Shown: positions 34,527 through 42,311 of the stretch, one piece after another
Layout of the letters: every line of letters starts with the position of its first letter
Position numbering within the stretch: the stretch's first letter is position 1
Assembly: GCF_040605635.1 (NCBI RefSeq)
Contig: NZ_JBEXDG010000018.1
Location: 105,591 to 169,590, forward strand
Direction of reading: 5' to 3'
DNA: 64,000 nt
From: Dactylosporangium sp040605635
GTDB lineage: Bacteria; Actinomycetota; Actinomycetes; Mycobacteriales; Micromonosporaceae
The notes under the pieces: generated by a model
What the model saw: the letters and a program-made list of their open reading frames with translations, nothing else
What the model was told of the DNA's origin: nothing
Databases searched by the model: none
Translations under genes and position numbers: made by a program

Positions 34527-35655
34527 GGCGTTGCACGTCTCATCCGGAGGCAACGGCGGCTTGACCGGTGATCCCGAGGTCCTGCACGTCCGGGGCGTCC
34601 TGCTCCCGGACGACACGCAGACCGACATCTGGCTGGTCGGCGACCGGGTGACGCTGTCGCCCGTGGCGGGCGCCGTGACCGTCGCCGACGGTGGGTTCGT
34701 CCTGCCGGGGCTGGTCGACGCGCACTGCCACCTGGGCATCGCGTCCGGCGGAGTGCCGGCGGACGGTGTCGGGGCGGCCCGCGCCCTCGCCGTCGTAGAC
34801 CGCGACGCGGGCGTGCTGGCGATCCGTGACGCCGGTTCGCCCATTCCGTACGCGAGCCTCGACGACGATCCGGAGGTGCCGCGGCTGGCCAGGGCGGGCC
34901 GGCACGTCGCGCCGCCCAGGCGCTACCTGCGCGACATCGGGGTCGAGGTCGGCGCCGAGTCCCTGGCCGAGGAGGTCACCCGGCAGGCCGGGCTCGGCAA
35001 CGGCTGGGTGAAGCTCGTCGGCGACTGGATCGACCGGGGCGTCGGCGACCTCGCGCCCGCCTGGGACCTCGACGCGATGGCCGGCGCGATCGCCGCCGCA
35101 CACGCCGCCGGCGCCCGTGTGGCGGTCCACACGTTCGCCGAGGAGTCCGTGGCGGCGCTGGTCCGCGCCGGGGTCGACTCCGTCGAGCACGGCACCGGCC
35201 TGTCGCTCGACGACGTCGACGAGATGGCCCGCCGCCGCACCGCCATGGTCCCCACGATGATCAACATCGCGACGTTCGGCGGGATCGCCGCCTCCGCGGA
35301 GGCCAGGTTCCCGGGCTACGCGCGACACATGCTCGCGCTGCGGGACCGCTTCCCGTCGGTGGTGCGGGCCGCGCACGAGGCCGGTGTGCCGATCTACGTC
35401 GGCAGCGACGCCGGCGGCGGCATCGCGCACGGGCTCGCGGCCCAGGAGATGCTGCTGCTGCACCGCGAGGCCGGCATGCCGGCGCTGGACGTGCTGCGGG
35501 CCGGCTCCTGGGGCGCCCGCGAGTGGCTCGGCTTCCCCGGGCTCGTCGAGGGCGGCCTCGCCGACCTGGTGGTCTACGACGGCGACCCCCGCGCGGACCT
35601 GACCGAGCTGCTCCGGCCGCGGCGGATCGTCCTCAAGGGCCGGGTCCGCCTGTGA
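34510..35655 (+). CDS. amidohydrolase family protein
   Basis: A 381-residue metal-dependent hydrolase with the HxH motif in LPGLVDAHCHLG near 68, later metal ligands in ARVAVHTFAEES near 207 and SVEHGTG near 226, and the catalytic Asp in YVGSDAGGG near 299. Substrate unknown (the broad imidazolonepropionase/prolidase-type group). The M. tuberculosis Rv2915c amidohydrolase occupies the same place after ffh. GTG 34510 overlaps ffh by 17 nt; TTG 34561 is an alternative. Confidence 0.85.
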   Translation: MTDSPEALHVSSGGNGGLTGDPEVLHVRGVLLPDDTQTDIWLVGDRVTLSPVAGAVTVADGGFVLPGLVDAHCHLGIASGGVPADGVGAARALAVVDRDAGVLAIRDAGSPIPYASLDDDPEVPRLARAGRHVAPPRRYLRDIGVEVGAESLAEEVTRQAGLGNGWVKLVGDWIDRGVGDLAPAWDLDAMAGAIAAAHAAGARVAVHTFAEESVAALVRAGVDSVEHGTGLSLDDVDEMARRRTAMVPTMINIATFGGIAASAEARFPGYARHMLALRDRFPSVVRAAHEAGVPIYVGSDAGGGIAHGLAAQEMLLLHREAGMPALDVLRAGSWGAREWLGFPGLVEGGLADLVVYDGDPRADLTELLRPRRIVLKGRVRL

Positions 35656-35662
35656 GCGCGGG

Positions 35663-36313
35663 GTGACGCTGAGCCCCGGACGGGCGGTCCTGCACCGGCA
35701 CTTCGCCCGTGACACGCTCGTCTGGGCGCCGCTGACCAGGGTCGTCGCCGACGACGAGCTCGGCCTCCGCCTGTGGATGGCGACCGGCAGCCCGCTCATC
35801 CGCGAGGTCACCACCGACGGCCGGGGGCCCCGCGACATGCCGTTCGCGGAGTGGATCCGCGAGCCGAAGAAGATCATCCAGGATGTGTACCGGGGACCCA
35901 GCACCCTGAAGTTCAACCCGCGCGGCGCCGCGTACTCGGTGTGGTGGCTGTTCGACCCGGCCGGCCGCTTCCGGGCCTGGTACGTCAACCTGGAGGAGCC
36001 GTCGGTCACCTGGGACGACGGAGCCGTCGCCGGCGTCGACCTGACCGACCAGGACCTGGACATCTGGGTCTGGCCGGACCGGCGCTGGGACTGGAAGGAC
36101 GAGGACGAGCTCAACGAGCGCCTGGCCTTCCCCGAGCACTACTGGGTCGGCGACCCCGAAGCGGTGTGGGAGCAGGGACGGCGGGTCGTGCCGGCGATCG
36201 AGGCCGGCGCGTGGCCGTTCGACGGCACCTGGACCGGCTTCCGGCCGCCGGCGGACTGGAGCGTCCCGCCGCCCGTCACCGAGGGCTGGGACCGACCGAG
36301 GGAGCGTCGTTGA
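35663..36313 (+). CDS. DUF402 family protein, copy 1
   Basis: A 216-residue protein of the DUF402/FomD type, some members of which hydrolyse nucleoside di- or triphosphates or cytidylyl intermediates. Visible strings: WWLFDPAGRFRAWYVNLEEP near 94, DLTDQDLDIWVWPDRRWDWKDEDEL near 123 (acidic metal-site cluster) and FPEHYWV near 156. GTG 35663 is 7 nt after the amidohydrolase stop. Tandem paralogue of the next gene; overlaps it by 4 nt (TTGA). Confidence 0.8.
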   Translation: MTLSPGRAVLHRHFARDTLVWAPLTRVVADDELGLRLWMATGSPLIREVTTDGRGPRDMPFAEWIREPKKIIQDVYRGPSTLKFNPRGAAYSVWWLFDPAGRFRAWYVNLEEPSVTWDDGAVAGVDLTDQDLDIWVWPDRRWDWKDEDELNERLAFPEHYWVGDPEAVWEQGRRVVPAIEAGAWPFDGTWTGFRPPADWSVPPPVTEGWDRPRERR

Positions 36314-36966
36314 GCGTCAGGTTCACGCCCGGGCAGGTCATCATGCACCGCAACGTGCGGCTGGGCCGGTTCGGCTGGATCCGCCCGGCCAGGGTCGTCT
36401 CCGACGACGACCGCGGGCTGCTGCTGTGGATCGCGCGGGGCACGCCGGTGGTCAACGAGGTGTCCGGCGACGGCTTCGGCATGCGCACGATGCCGTTCGC
36501 CGAGTTCGTGACGCGGGGCACGGCGCTCAAGCACGGCACCTGGAACGGTCCCGGCGTGCTCAAGCTGCACCGGCCCGGCGACCCGTCGCACTCGGTCTGG
36601 TGGTTCCACGACGACGAGGGGCGTTTCGCCAGCTGGTACGTCAATCTGGAGCGCCCGGCGGTGCGCTGGAGCGACGAGGGCGGCACGGCGGGCCTCGACG
36701 TCACCGACTGGGACCTCGACATCGTGGTGACCCCGGACCGGACCTGGCGCTGGAAGGATGAGGAGGAGTTCCTGGAGCGCCTCGCCCTGCCGGAGCACTA
36801 CTGGGTCCCGGACGAGGCGTTCGTACGAGCCGAGGGTGAGCGCGTCGTGAAGGAGATCGAAGCGGGGCAGTTCCCGTTCGACGGCACCTGGACCGATTTC
36901 ACCCCACCGGCGCACTGGACGATTCCGGCGCTTGCGCAAGGCTGGGACCGGCCACCCGTCCGATGA
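36310..36966 (+). CDS. DUF402 family protein, copy 2
   Basis: A 218-residue paralogue of the preceding gene, aligning along its full length: WWFHDDEGRFASWYVNLERP, DVTDWDLDIVVTPDRTWRWKDEEEF, LPEHYWVPDEAF and FPFDGTWTDFTPP. Acidic residues of the putative metal site are kept in both copies. The TTG start at 36310 overlaps the upstream stop; no other in-frame start gives a full domain. The two likely form a coupled pair. Confidence 0.8.
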   Translation: MSVRFTPGQVIMHRNVRLGRFGWIRPARVVSDDDRGLLLWIARGTPVVNEVSGDGFGMRTMPFAEFVTRGTALKHGTWNGPGVLKLHRPGDPSHSVWWFHDDEGRFASWYVNLERPAVRWSDEGGTAGLDVTDWDLDIVVTPDRTWRWKDEEEFLERLALPEHYWVPDEAFVRAEGERVVKEIEAGQFPFDGTWTDFTPPAHWTIPALAQGWDRPPVR

Positions 36967-37146
36967 CCCGGTCCGTTTTTGCGGTCGGTAGTGGGTCTGG
37001 CACAATGGATGGCTGGTATCAGGTTTCGCGTCGAGCCCTCTAACCCGGCGTCGGGTCCTTTCCATCAGAGCAGCCGAAGGCGCCAATCCCCACGGTGTCC
37101 GGACGTTCGCTCGGCTTCCACACAGATCCAGGAGCGAGCAAACAAA
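36967..37146 (+). promoter_or_regulatory. rpsP promoter and leader region
   Basis: A 180-bp gap before rpsP. GGCACAATGG near 37000 contains a plausible -10 (CACAAT). AGGAGCGAG (37130 onward) ahead of GTG 37147 is the ribosome binding site. The long leader is consistent with regulation of the ribosomal operon, but I could not identify a defined structure. Confidence 0.4.
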
Positions 37147-37626
37147 GTGGCCGTCAAGATCCGGCTCCTGCGGATGGGCAAGATCCGCAACCCGCAGTAC
37201 CGCATCGTCATCGCCGACTCGCGCACCAAGCGTGACGGTCGGGCGATCGAGTTCGTCGGGCTCTACCACCCGAAGGAGGACCCCTCGCGCATCGAGGTCA
37301 ACTCCGAGCGCGTCCAGCACTGGCTGTCGGTCGGCGCGCAGCCGAGCGAGGCCGTGCAGGCGATCCTCTCCAAGACCGGTGACTGGCAGAAGTTCAAGGG
37401 TCTGCCCGCGCCGACCGAGCCGCTGAAGGTCAAGGCCGCCGCGCCGGACCGCCGCGCCACCTATGAGGCCGAGGCGCAGGTCGCCGCCGGCCTCGCCGAG
37501 GCGCCGAAGGCGAAGAAGGCCGAGCCGAAGAAGAAGTCCGAGGCTCCGGCGGCCGAGGCCCCGGCCGAGGCCCCGGCCGCGCAGGCTGAGGAGCAGACCG
37601 GTGCCGGCGCCGGCACGGAGGCCTGA
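37147..37626 (+). CDS. rpsP: 30S ribosomal protein S16
   Basis: A 159-residue protein. The N-terminal 85 residues are canonical S16 (VAVKIRLLRMGKIRNPQYRIVIADSRTKRDGR, with a VGLYHP segment). The C-terminal 75 residues are an Ala/Glu/Pro/Lys-rich tail, as in other actinobacteria. GTG 37147 follows AGGAG by about 12 nt. First gene of rpsP-khpA-rimM-trmD. Confidence 0.96.
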   Translation: MAVKIRLLRMGKIRNPQYRIVIADSRTKRDGRAIEFVGLYHPKEDPSRIEVNSERVQHWLSVGAQPSEAVQAILSKTGDWQKFKGLPAPTEPLKVKAAAPDRRATYEAEAQVAAGLAEAPKAKKAEPKKKSEAPAAEAPAEAPAAQAEEQTGAGAGTEA

Positions 37627-37627
37627 C

Positions 37628-37858
37628 GTGTTGCGCCCCGCACTGGAGCACCTGGTCAAGGGCATCGTCGACAATCCCGACGATGTCCGCGTCCGCATGG
37701 TCGACTCCCGTCGCGGCCAGCGCCTCGAGGTCCGGGTCAACCCGGAGGACCTCGGCACGGTGATCGGTCGCGGTGGTCGCACCGCGAAGGCGCTGCGCCA
37801 GGTGATCACGTCGATCGGTGGTCGCGGCGTCCGCGTCGAGATCGTCGACGCGTACTGA
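37628..37858 (+). CDS. khpA: KH-domain RNA-binding protein KhpA
   Basis: A 76-residue single KH domain protein with GTVIGRGGRTAKALRQVI (GxxG-type loop) near 43-60. KhpA binds RNA, usually with KhpB. GTG 37628 is 2 nt after the rpsP stop. The same gene sits between rpsP and rimM in M. tuberculosis (Rv2908c). Confidence 0.93.
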   Translation: MLRPALEHLVKGIVDNPDDVRVRMVDSRRGQRLEVRVNPEDLGTVIGRGGRTAKALRQVITSIGGRGVRVEIVDAY

Positions 37859-37861
37859 TCC

Positions 37862-38413
37862 ATGCTCCTCGTCGTCGGTCAGATATTTCGTGCGCACGGC
37901 GTCCACGGCGAGGTCGTGGTCGACATCCGCACCGATGATCCGGCAGATCGTTTCGCCGTCGGGTCGGTCCTCGTGACCGACTCGACGGCGGTCCGGCATC
38001 TGCAGCAGGTCCCGGCCGGTGCCTGGCGCCCGCCGGCGACCGTCACCGTCGAGTCGGTCCGCCCCCACCAGGGCAAGCTGCTCATCGTGTTCGGCGGCGT
38101 CTACGACCGCAATCTCGCCGAGGACATGCGCGGCGTGCTGCTCTGCGTCGACAGTGCCGACGTCCCGGCCCCGACCGACCCCGACGAGTGGAACGATCAC
38201 GACCTCGTCGGTCTGGCGATCGTCGACGCGGCGGGGGAGAAGCTCGGCGAGCTGCAGCGCGTCGAGCACGCGCCCGCACACGACCTGCTCGTCGTGCGGC
38301 TGCTCGACGGGCGCACCGGTCTCGTGCCGTTCGTGCGGGAGATCGTCCCCGAGGTCGACGTGCCGGGCGGGCGGATCGTCATCACCCCGCCGGAAGGCCT
38401 CTTCGACCTATGA
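37862..38413 (+). CDS. rimM: ribosome maturation factor RimM
   Basis: A 183-residue 16S rRNA processing factor that binds S19. It has the N-terminal LLVVGQIFRAHGVHGEVVVDIRT RimM domain and the C-terminal PRC barrel (VGLAIVDAAGEKLGEL, VPFVREIVPEVDV). ATG 37862 is 4 nt after the KhpA stop. It overlaps trmD by 4 nt (ATGA). Confidence 0.95.
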   Translation: MLLVVGQIFRAHGVHGEVVVDIRTDDPADRFAVGSVLVTDSTAVRHLQQVPAGAWRPPATVTVESVRPHQGKLLIVFGGVYDRNLAEDMRGVLLCVDSADVPAPTDPDEWNDHDLVGLAIVDAAGEKLGELQRVEHAPAHDLLVVRLLDGRTGLVPFVREIVPEVDVPGGRIVITPPEGLFDL

Positions 38414-39126
38414 AGGTCGACGTCGTCACGATCTTCCCCGACTATCTCGCCCCGGTGGACCTGTCGCTCATCGGCAAGGCGCGCGGCACGGGGATCCTCG
38501 AGCTCGCCGTGCACGACCTGCGCCGCTGGACGCACGACGCGCACCGCACCGTCGACGACACGCCGTACGGCGGCGGTCCCGGCATGGTCATGCGCCCCGA
38601 GCCGTGGGGACAGGCCCTCGACGAGCTGGCTGTGTCCGGCACCCACCTGATCGTGCCGTCACCCGCGGGCACGCCCTTCACCCAGGGTGCCGCGCGTGCT
38701 CTGGCCGCCGACCCGCACCTGCTGTTCGCCTGCGGACGGTACGAAGGCATCGACCAGCGGGTGATCGAGCACGCGGCGACCCGGATGCGGGTGAGCGAGG
38801 TCTCCCTCGGCGACTACGTCCTCTTCGGCGGTGAGGTCGCCGTGCTGGTCATCCTGGAGGCGGTCACCCGGCTGCTGCCCGGCGTGCTCGGCAACGCCGA
38901 CTCCCTCGTCGAGGAGTCGCACACGGACGGTGTCCTGGAAGCGCCGATGTACACGAAGCCGCCCACGTGGCGCGGGCTGGACGTGCCCGACGTCCTGCGC
39001 TCCGGCGACCACGGCAGGATCGCCCGATGGCGGCGCGAGGAAGGGCTCCGGCGCACGCTTGAGCGCCGCCCCGACCTGCTGCGGGGGACCGGATTTCAGG
39101 TTCCGGGTGTCGATGTGGCAAAGTAG
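38410..39126 (+). CDS. trmD: tRNA (guanine(37)-N(1))-methyltransferase TrmD
   Basis: TrmD methylates G37 of tRNAs to prevent frameshifting. The 238-residue SPOUT enzyme shows VDVVTIFPDYL at the start, DDTPYGGGPGMVMRPEP near 55, the knot segment CGRYEGIDQRV near 112, and VSLGDYVLFGGEVAVLVILEAVTRLLPG near 135. Start at ATG 38410 overlaps the rimM stop. Confidence 0.96.
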   Translation: MKVDVVTIFPDYLAPVDLSLIGKARGTGILELAVHDLRRWTHDAHRTVDDTPYGGGPGMVMRPEPWGQALDELAVSGTHLIVPSPAGTPFTQGAARALAADPHLLFACGRYEGIDQRVIEHAATRMRVSEVSLGDYVLFGGEVAVLVILEAVTRLLPGVLGNADSLVEESHTDGVLEAPMYTKPPTWRGLDVPDVLRSGDHGRIARWRREEGLRRTLERRPDLLRGTGFQVPGVDVAK

Positions 39127-39224
39127 TGGGGTTGCTGCGGGCCGACGCCTGCGCACTTCACGATCATCTTTACGTTCGCGCGCCACTGATTCGGGCGTGC
39201 CTTGAGTGACGAGGAACAGCCGCG

Positions 39225-39581
39225 ATGAACACGCTGGACGCGCTCGACGCAATGTCGCAGCGGACCGATATCCCGAGCTTCCGCGCCGGTGACACCATCA
39301 AGGTGCACGCGCGGGTCGTCGAGGGAAACCGGTCCCGGGTCCAGGTCTTCCAGGGCGTCGTGATCCGTCGCCAGGGTGATGGCCTGCGCGAGACCTTCTC
39401 GGTCCGGAAGGTGAGCTTCGGCGTCGGCGTCGAGCGCACCTACCCGGTCAACAGCCCCGCCGTCGACCGCATCGAGGTCGTGACCCGCGGCGACGTGCGC
39501 CGGGCCAAGCTCTACTACCTGCGCGACCTCCGGGGCAAGAAGGCCAAGATCAAGGAGAAGCGCGACACCAAGGTCAGCTGA
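39225..39581 (+). CDS. rplS: 50S ribosomal protein L19
   Basis: A 118-residue protein with IPSFRAGDTIKVHARVVEG and FQGVVIRRQGDGLRETFSVRK, standard L19 motifs, and the basic C-terminus LRGKKAKIKEKR. ATG 39225 has ACGAGGAA about 8 nt upstream. It lies 98 nt after trmD and is followed by a strong hairpin terminator, ending the rpsP-rplS cluster. Confidence 0.97.
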   Translation: MNTLDALDAMSQRTDIPSFRAGDTIKVHARVVEGNRSRVQVFQGVVIRRQGDGLRETFSVRKVSFGVGVERTYPVNSPAVDRIEVVTRGDVRRAKLYYLRDLRGKKAKIKEKRDTKVS

Positions 39582-39603
39582 GCTGCACCTTTGATCGACT
39601 TCC

Positions 39604-39638
39604 TTCGAGGAGGACCCGTGCCACGGGTCCTCCTCGAA
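39604..39638 (+). terminator. hairpin terminator after rplS
   Basis: Perfect 17-bp inverted repeat TTCGAGGAGGACCCGTG / CACGGGTCCTCCTCGAA with a one-base centre (effective loop about 5 nt), 22 nt after the rplS stop. The flanking CGACTT/AAGTCG extends the stem. Confidence 0.88.
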
Positions 39639-39705
39639 GTCGTTCGTCTGAAAACCCGCTTTCCGGTCAACCGGTGCTGGGCTCCCCAAAGTGGTCTTGT
39701 GCCTC

Positions 39706-39711
39706 TAGGCT
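39706..39711 (+). promoter_or_regulatory. -10 hexamer TAGGCT, leaderless lepB
   Basis: TAGGCT ends 7 nt before the ATG at 39719, the same hexamer and spacing as at rsmD (4215). No Shine-Dalgarno is present before this start, which fits a leaderless mRNA. Confidence 0.5.
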
Positions 39712-39718
39712 GACGCCG

Positions 39719-41170
39719 ATGGCAAGCGACTACGGCCGCGATGGTTACGACGATCGCGGCGATGACATACACCCACGCCGCCGCCCCCTCGACCAGGAGG
39801 GCGGGGAGCGTGGGCAGCCTGGTTTCGGCGGGAGCGCCTACCCGGGCCACGACTACTGGGGTCAGCCCCGGGCGGACGGCCGGGCCGAGCCTCGTGGCGG
39901 CGCCCGCGCGGCGCACCGCGGCGACGACGACGACCAGCGCGGCGACTGGAACCAGGGCAGCAGGTCCTGGGAGGACCCGTACGCTGAGCGCGGTCGTGGC
40001 CGGTGGGACCGCGACGAGCCGCCGGTCGTGCGGGACCGCGCGTTCGACGATCGTGGCTACGACGATCGCGGGTATGACGCACGGGGCTATGACGATCGTG
40101 GCTATGACGCGCGCGGCTACAACAACCGTGGCTACGACGATCGTGGGTACAACGACCAGGGGTACAACGACCAGGGGTACGACGACCGTGGCTATGACGC
40201 CCGTGGAGCCCGCTCCGGTGAGCGCGGTCAGGCCTCCGGTCAGGCTTCCGGCCGGGGGTACGACCGCGGCCGTGGCGCATCGGCGAGGTATGACGACGAC
40301 AGCTCCGCCTCGTGGCGCAGCAAGGTCCGCCGGAAGCGCAAGAACATGCCGCTGTGGCAGGAGCTGCCGCTGCTGCTGATCGTCGCGTTCTGCCTCGCGG
40401 TGCTCATCCGCACCTTCCTGGTGCAGGCGTTCTTCATCCCGTCCGGCTCGATGGAGAACACCCTCCTCGTCGGCGACCGGGTGCTGGTCAACAAGGTGCT
40501 GTATGACATCCGCGAGCCCCAGCGCGGCGAGGTCGTCGTCTTCCAGGGCCCGGCCAACTGGGCGCCGGAGAACCAGGTCGACAAGGACGCCGGCTTCTTC
40601 GCCGAGCTCGGCCGCACCGTCGGCGACCTCGTCGGCTTCAGCCAGCCCGGCGAGAAGGACTTCATCAAGCGGGTCATCGGCCTGCCCGGCGACACCGTCT
40701 CCTGCTGCGACGTGCAGGGCCGCGTCTTCGTCAACGGCTACCCGCTGGACGAGTCGGCGTATGTCTACGAGGACTCGCCCCTGGACGCCACGCCCAACCC
40801 GAAGCAGTGCACCGCCCGCCGGTTCGGCCCGATCAAGGTCGAGCCGGGGCAGATGTTCGTGATGGGCGACCATCGCGGTGTCTCGCAGGACTCCCGCTGC
40901 CAGGGACAGGTGCCGATCGAGAACGTCATCGGGCGGGCCTTCGTCATCCTGTGGCCCAGCGACCGCTGGGGATGGCTGCCGGTGCCCGACACATTCAAGA
41001 ACGTCCCCAGGAGTGCGTCCGGACCAATGGGTCCTCCGGGGGCTCCTCGCGTGACAAAAGCGCCGGAATTACCATTGGTGCCCGATATGGTGCTTGCCCC
41101 ACTCGCGGTTTCTCTCACGGTTTCGACCCGTTCGGCGCGTCAGGAGCGGTTGAGGCGCCGCCAATCGTGA
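39719..41170 (+). CDS. lepB: signal peptidase I with long repetitive N-terminal extension
   Basis: Cleaves signal peptides of exported proteins. The product is 483 residues, far longer than a normal LepB. Residues 1-200 are disordered and Gly/Asp/Arg/Tyr-rich, with tandem GYDDRGYDARGY-type repeats (about 105-165). A membrane helix LPLLLIVAFCLAVLIRTFLVQ (about 220-240) is followed by the catalytic Ser in IPSGSMENTLLVGD and general-base Lys in DFIKRVIGLPGD. Box E is MGDHRGVSQDSR. A weakly hydrophobic C-terminal extension is also present. ATG 39719 is set by the leaderless -10. Tandem with a second lepB. Confidence 0.92.
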   Translation: MASDYGRDGYDDRGDDIHPRRRPLDQEGGERGQPGFGGSAYPGHDYWGQPRADGRAEPRGGARAAHRGDDDDQRGDWNQGSRSWEDPYAERGRGRWDRDEPPVVRDRAFDDRGYDDRGYDARGYDDRGYDARGYNNRGYDDRGYNDQGYNDQGYDDRGYDARGARSGERGQASGQASGRGYDRGRGASARYDDDSSASWRSKVRRKRKNMPLWQELPLLLIVAFCLAVLIRTFLVQAFFIPSGSMENTLLVGDRVLVNKVLYDIREPQRGEVVVFQGPANWAPENQVDKDAGFFAELGRTVGDLVGFSQPGEKDFIKRVIGLPGDTVSCCDVQGRVFVNGYPLDESAYVYEDSPLDATPNPKQCTARRFGPIKVEPGQMFVMGDHRGVSQDSRCQGQVPIENVIGRAFVILWPSDRWGWLPVPDTFKNVPRSASGPMGPPGAPRVTKAPELPLVPDMVLAPLAVSLTVSTRSARQERLRRRQS

Positions 41171-41178
41171 CGAGCACG

Positions 41179-41184
41179 TACCCT
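41179..41184 (+). promoter_or_regulatory. -10 hexamer TACCCT, leaderless second lepB
   Basis: TACCCT ends 7 nt before GTG 41192, just downstream of the first lepB stop. It implies an own promoter for the second lepB inside the cluster. Confidence 0.45.
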
Positions 41185-41191
41185 TCAGGGC

Positions 41192-41833
41192 GTGATTGAC
41201 GAGCAGACCAAGCGCCCCAACACGTTTTGGCGCGAGTTGCCAGTGCTTCTGGGCGTGGCGATCATCGTCGCCGTCGTGGTGCGGGCCTTCGTCCTGCAGA
41301 CGTTCTACATCCCGTCCGAGTCGATGGAGAACACTCTCCTCATCCGCGACCGCGTGCTCGTCAACAAGCTCGTCTACGACTTCCGCTCCCCGCACCGCGG
41401 CGAGGTCATCGTCTTCGAGGCGCCCGCCTCCTGGCGCAACGACCCGTCGGAGGAGGACTTCATCAAGCGGGTCATCGCGACCGGCGGGGACCACATCGTC
41501 TGCTGCGACGACAAGCAGCGCATCACGGTCAACGGCAAGGCCCTGGAGGAGACCTACATCTACGCCGACGAGAACGGGCTGCAGGACCTCCCCAGCGAGG
41601 AGCAGTTCGACGTCACCGTCCCGGTGGGGCGGCTGTGGGTGATGGGCGACCACCGGTCGAGGTCGGGTGACTCGCGCTACAACTTCGTCCGGTACAAGGA
41701 CCCCGTCCAGGCGACGATCCCCGAGGACAACGTGGTGGGCCGGGCCTTCGTGGTGTTCTGGCCGTTCTCGAGAGCGAAGTGGCTCAGTGTGCCGGAGACC
41801 TTCGACAAGGTGCCGGCGCCGACCGCGAAGTGA
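41192..41833 (+). CDS. lepB: signal peptidase I, second paralogue
   Basis: 213 residues, normal LepB size and without the repeat extension. Membrane helix LPVLLGVAIIVAVVVRAFVLQ near 17-37, catalytic Ser in IPSESMENTLLIRD near 42, Lys in DFIKRVIATGGDHIVCC near 90, and box E MGDHRSRSGDSRYNF near 151. It is closely similar to the core of the preceding LepB, a tandem paralogue pair; several actinobacteria carry multiple LepBs. GTG 41192 chosen from the -10 spacing. Confidence 0.93.
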   Translation: MIDEQTKRPNTFWRELPVLLGVAIIVAVVVRAFVLQTFYIPSESMENTLLIRDRVLVNKLVYDFRSPHRGEVIVFEAPASWRNDPSEEDFIKRVIATGGDHIVCCDDKQRITVNGKALEETYIYADENGLQDLPSEEQFDVTVPVGRLWVMGDHRSRSGDSRYNFVRYKDPVQATIPEDNVVGRAFVVFWPFSRAKWLSVPETFDKVPAPTAK

Positions 41834-41840
41834 AACGTCG

Positions 41841-41846
41841 TAGTCT
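41841..41846 (+). promoter_or_regulatory. -10 hexamer TAGTCT, leaderless Nudix gene
   Basis: TAGTCT ends 6 nt before ATG 41853, 7 nt after the second lepB stop. This suggests a third start site within about 2.1 kb. Confidence 0.4.
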
Positions 41847-41852
41847 CGTCGT

Positions 41853-42311
41853 ATGACGCACGACGGGGGCCACATCGACCGCCGGGCCGCGCGGGTGCTC
41901 CTGCTCGACCCCGACGGCCGGGTGCTCATGCTGCACGGGTGGGACCCCGCGCGCCCGTCGCACACCTACTGGTTCACCGTCGGCGGCGGCGTGGAGCCGG
42001 GGGAGACGCTGCTCGACGCCGCCGTGCGGGAGGCGTTCGAGGAGACCGGGCTGCGGTTCTCGGCGGCCGACCTGGTCGGCCCGGTGCGCACCGACACGGT
42101 GTCGTTCCCGTTCGACGGGCGCTGGTTCTCCCAGGAGCAGTCGTTCTTCGTGGCGCGGGCCGCTGCCACTTCCGTTGATCTTTCCCGGCTCAACGAGGTG
42201 GAGCAGGACTGCATCGACGAGGCCCGGTGGTGGTCCTTGCACGCGCTCGACTCGACCGAGGAGCTCTTCTACCCACCGGATCTGCCCGCGCTGCTGCGGG
42301 AGGTGGCGTGA
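41853..42311 (+). CDS. Nudix hydrolase
   Basis: A 152-residue protein with an intact Nudix box GGGVEPGETLLDAAVREAFEETGL near 44-67 (all catalytic Glu/Arg residues present), preceded by YWFTV. It hydrolyses an X-linked nucleoside diphosphate; substrate not predictable. The TGA overlaps the rnhB ATG (TGATG), so the two are coupled. Confidence 0.93.
   Translation: MTHDGGHIDRRAARVLLLDPDGRVLMLHGWDPARPSHTYWFTVGGGVEPGETLLDAAVREAFEETGLRFSAADLVGPVRTDTVSFPFDGRWFSQEQSFFVARAAATSVDLSRLNEVEQDCIDEARWWSLHALDSTEELFYPPDLPALLREVA

Noticed and set aside
39719..41833. Tandem lepB genes as an assembly duplication
   Set aside because: The two proteins differ in length, in the N-terminal extension and at many core residues, so they are genuine diverged paralogues.
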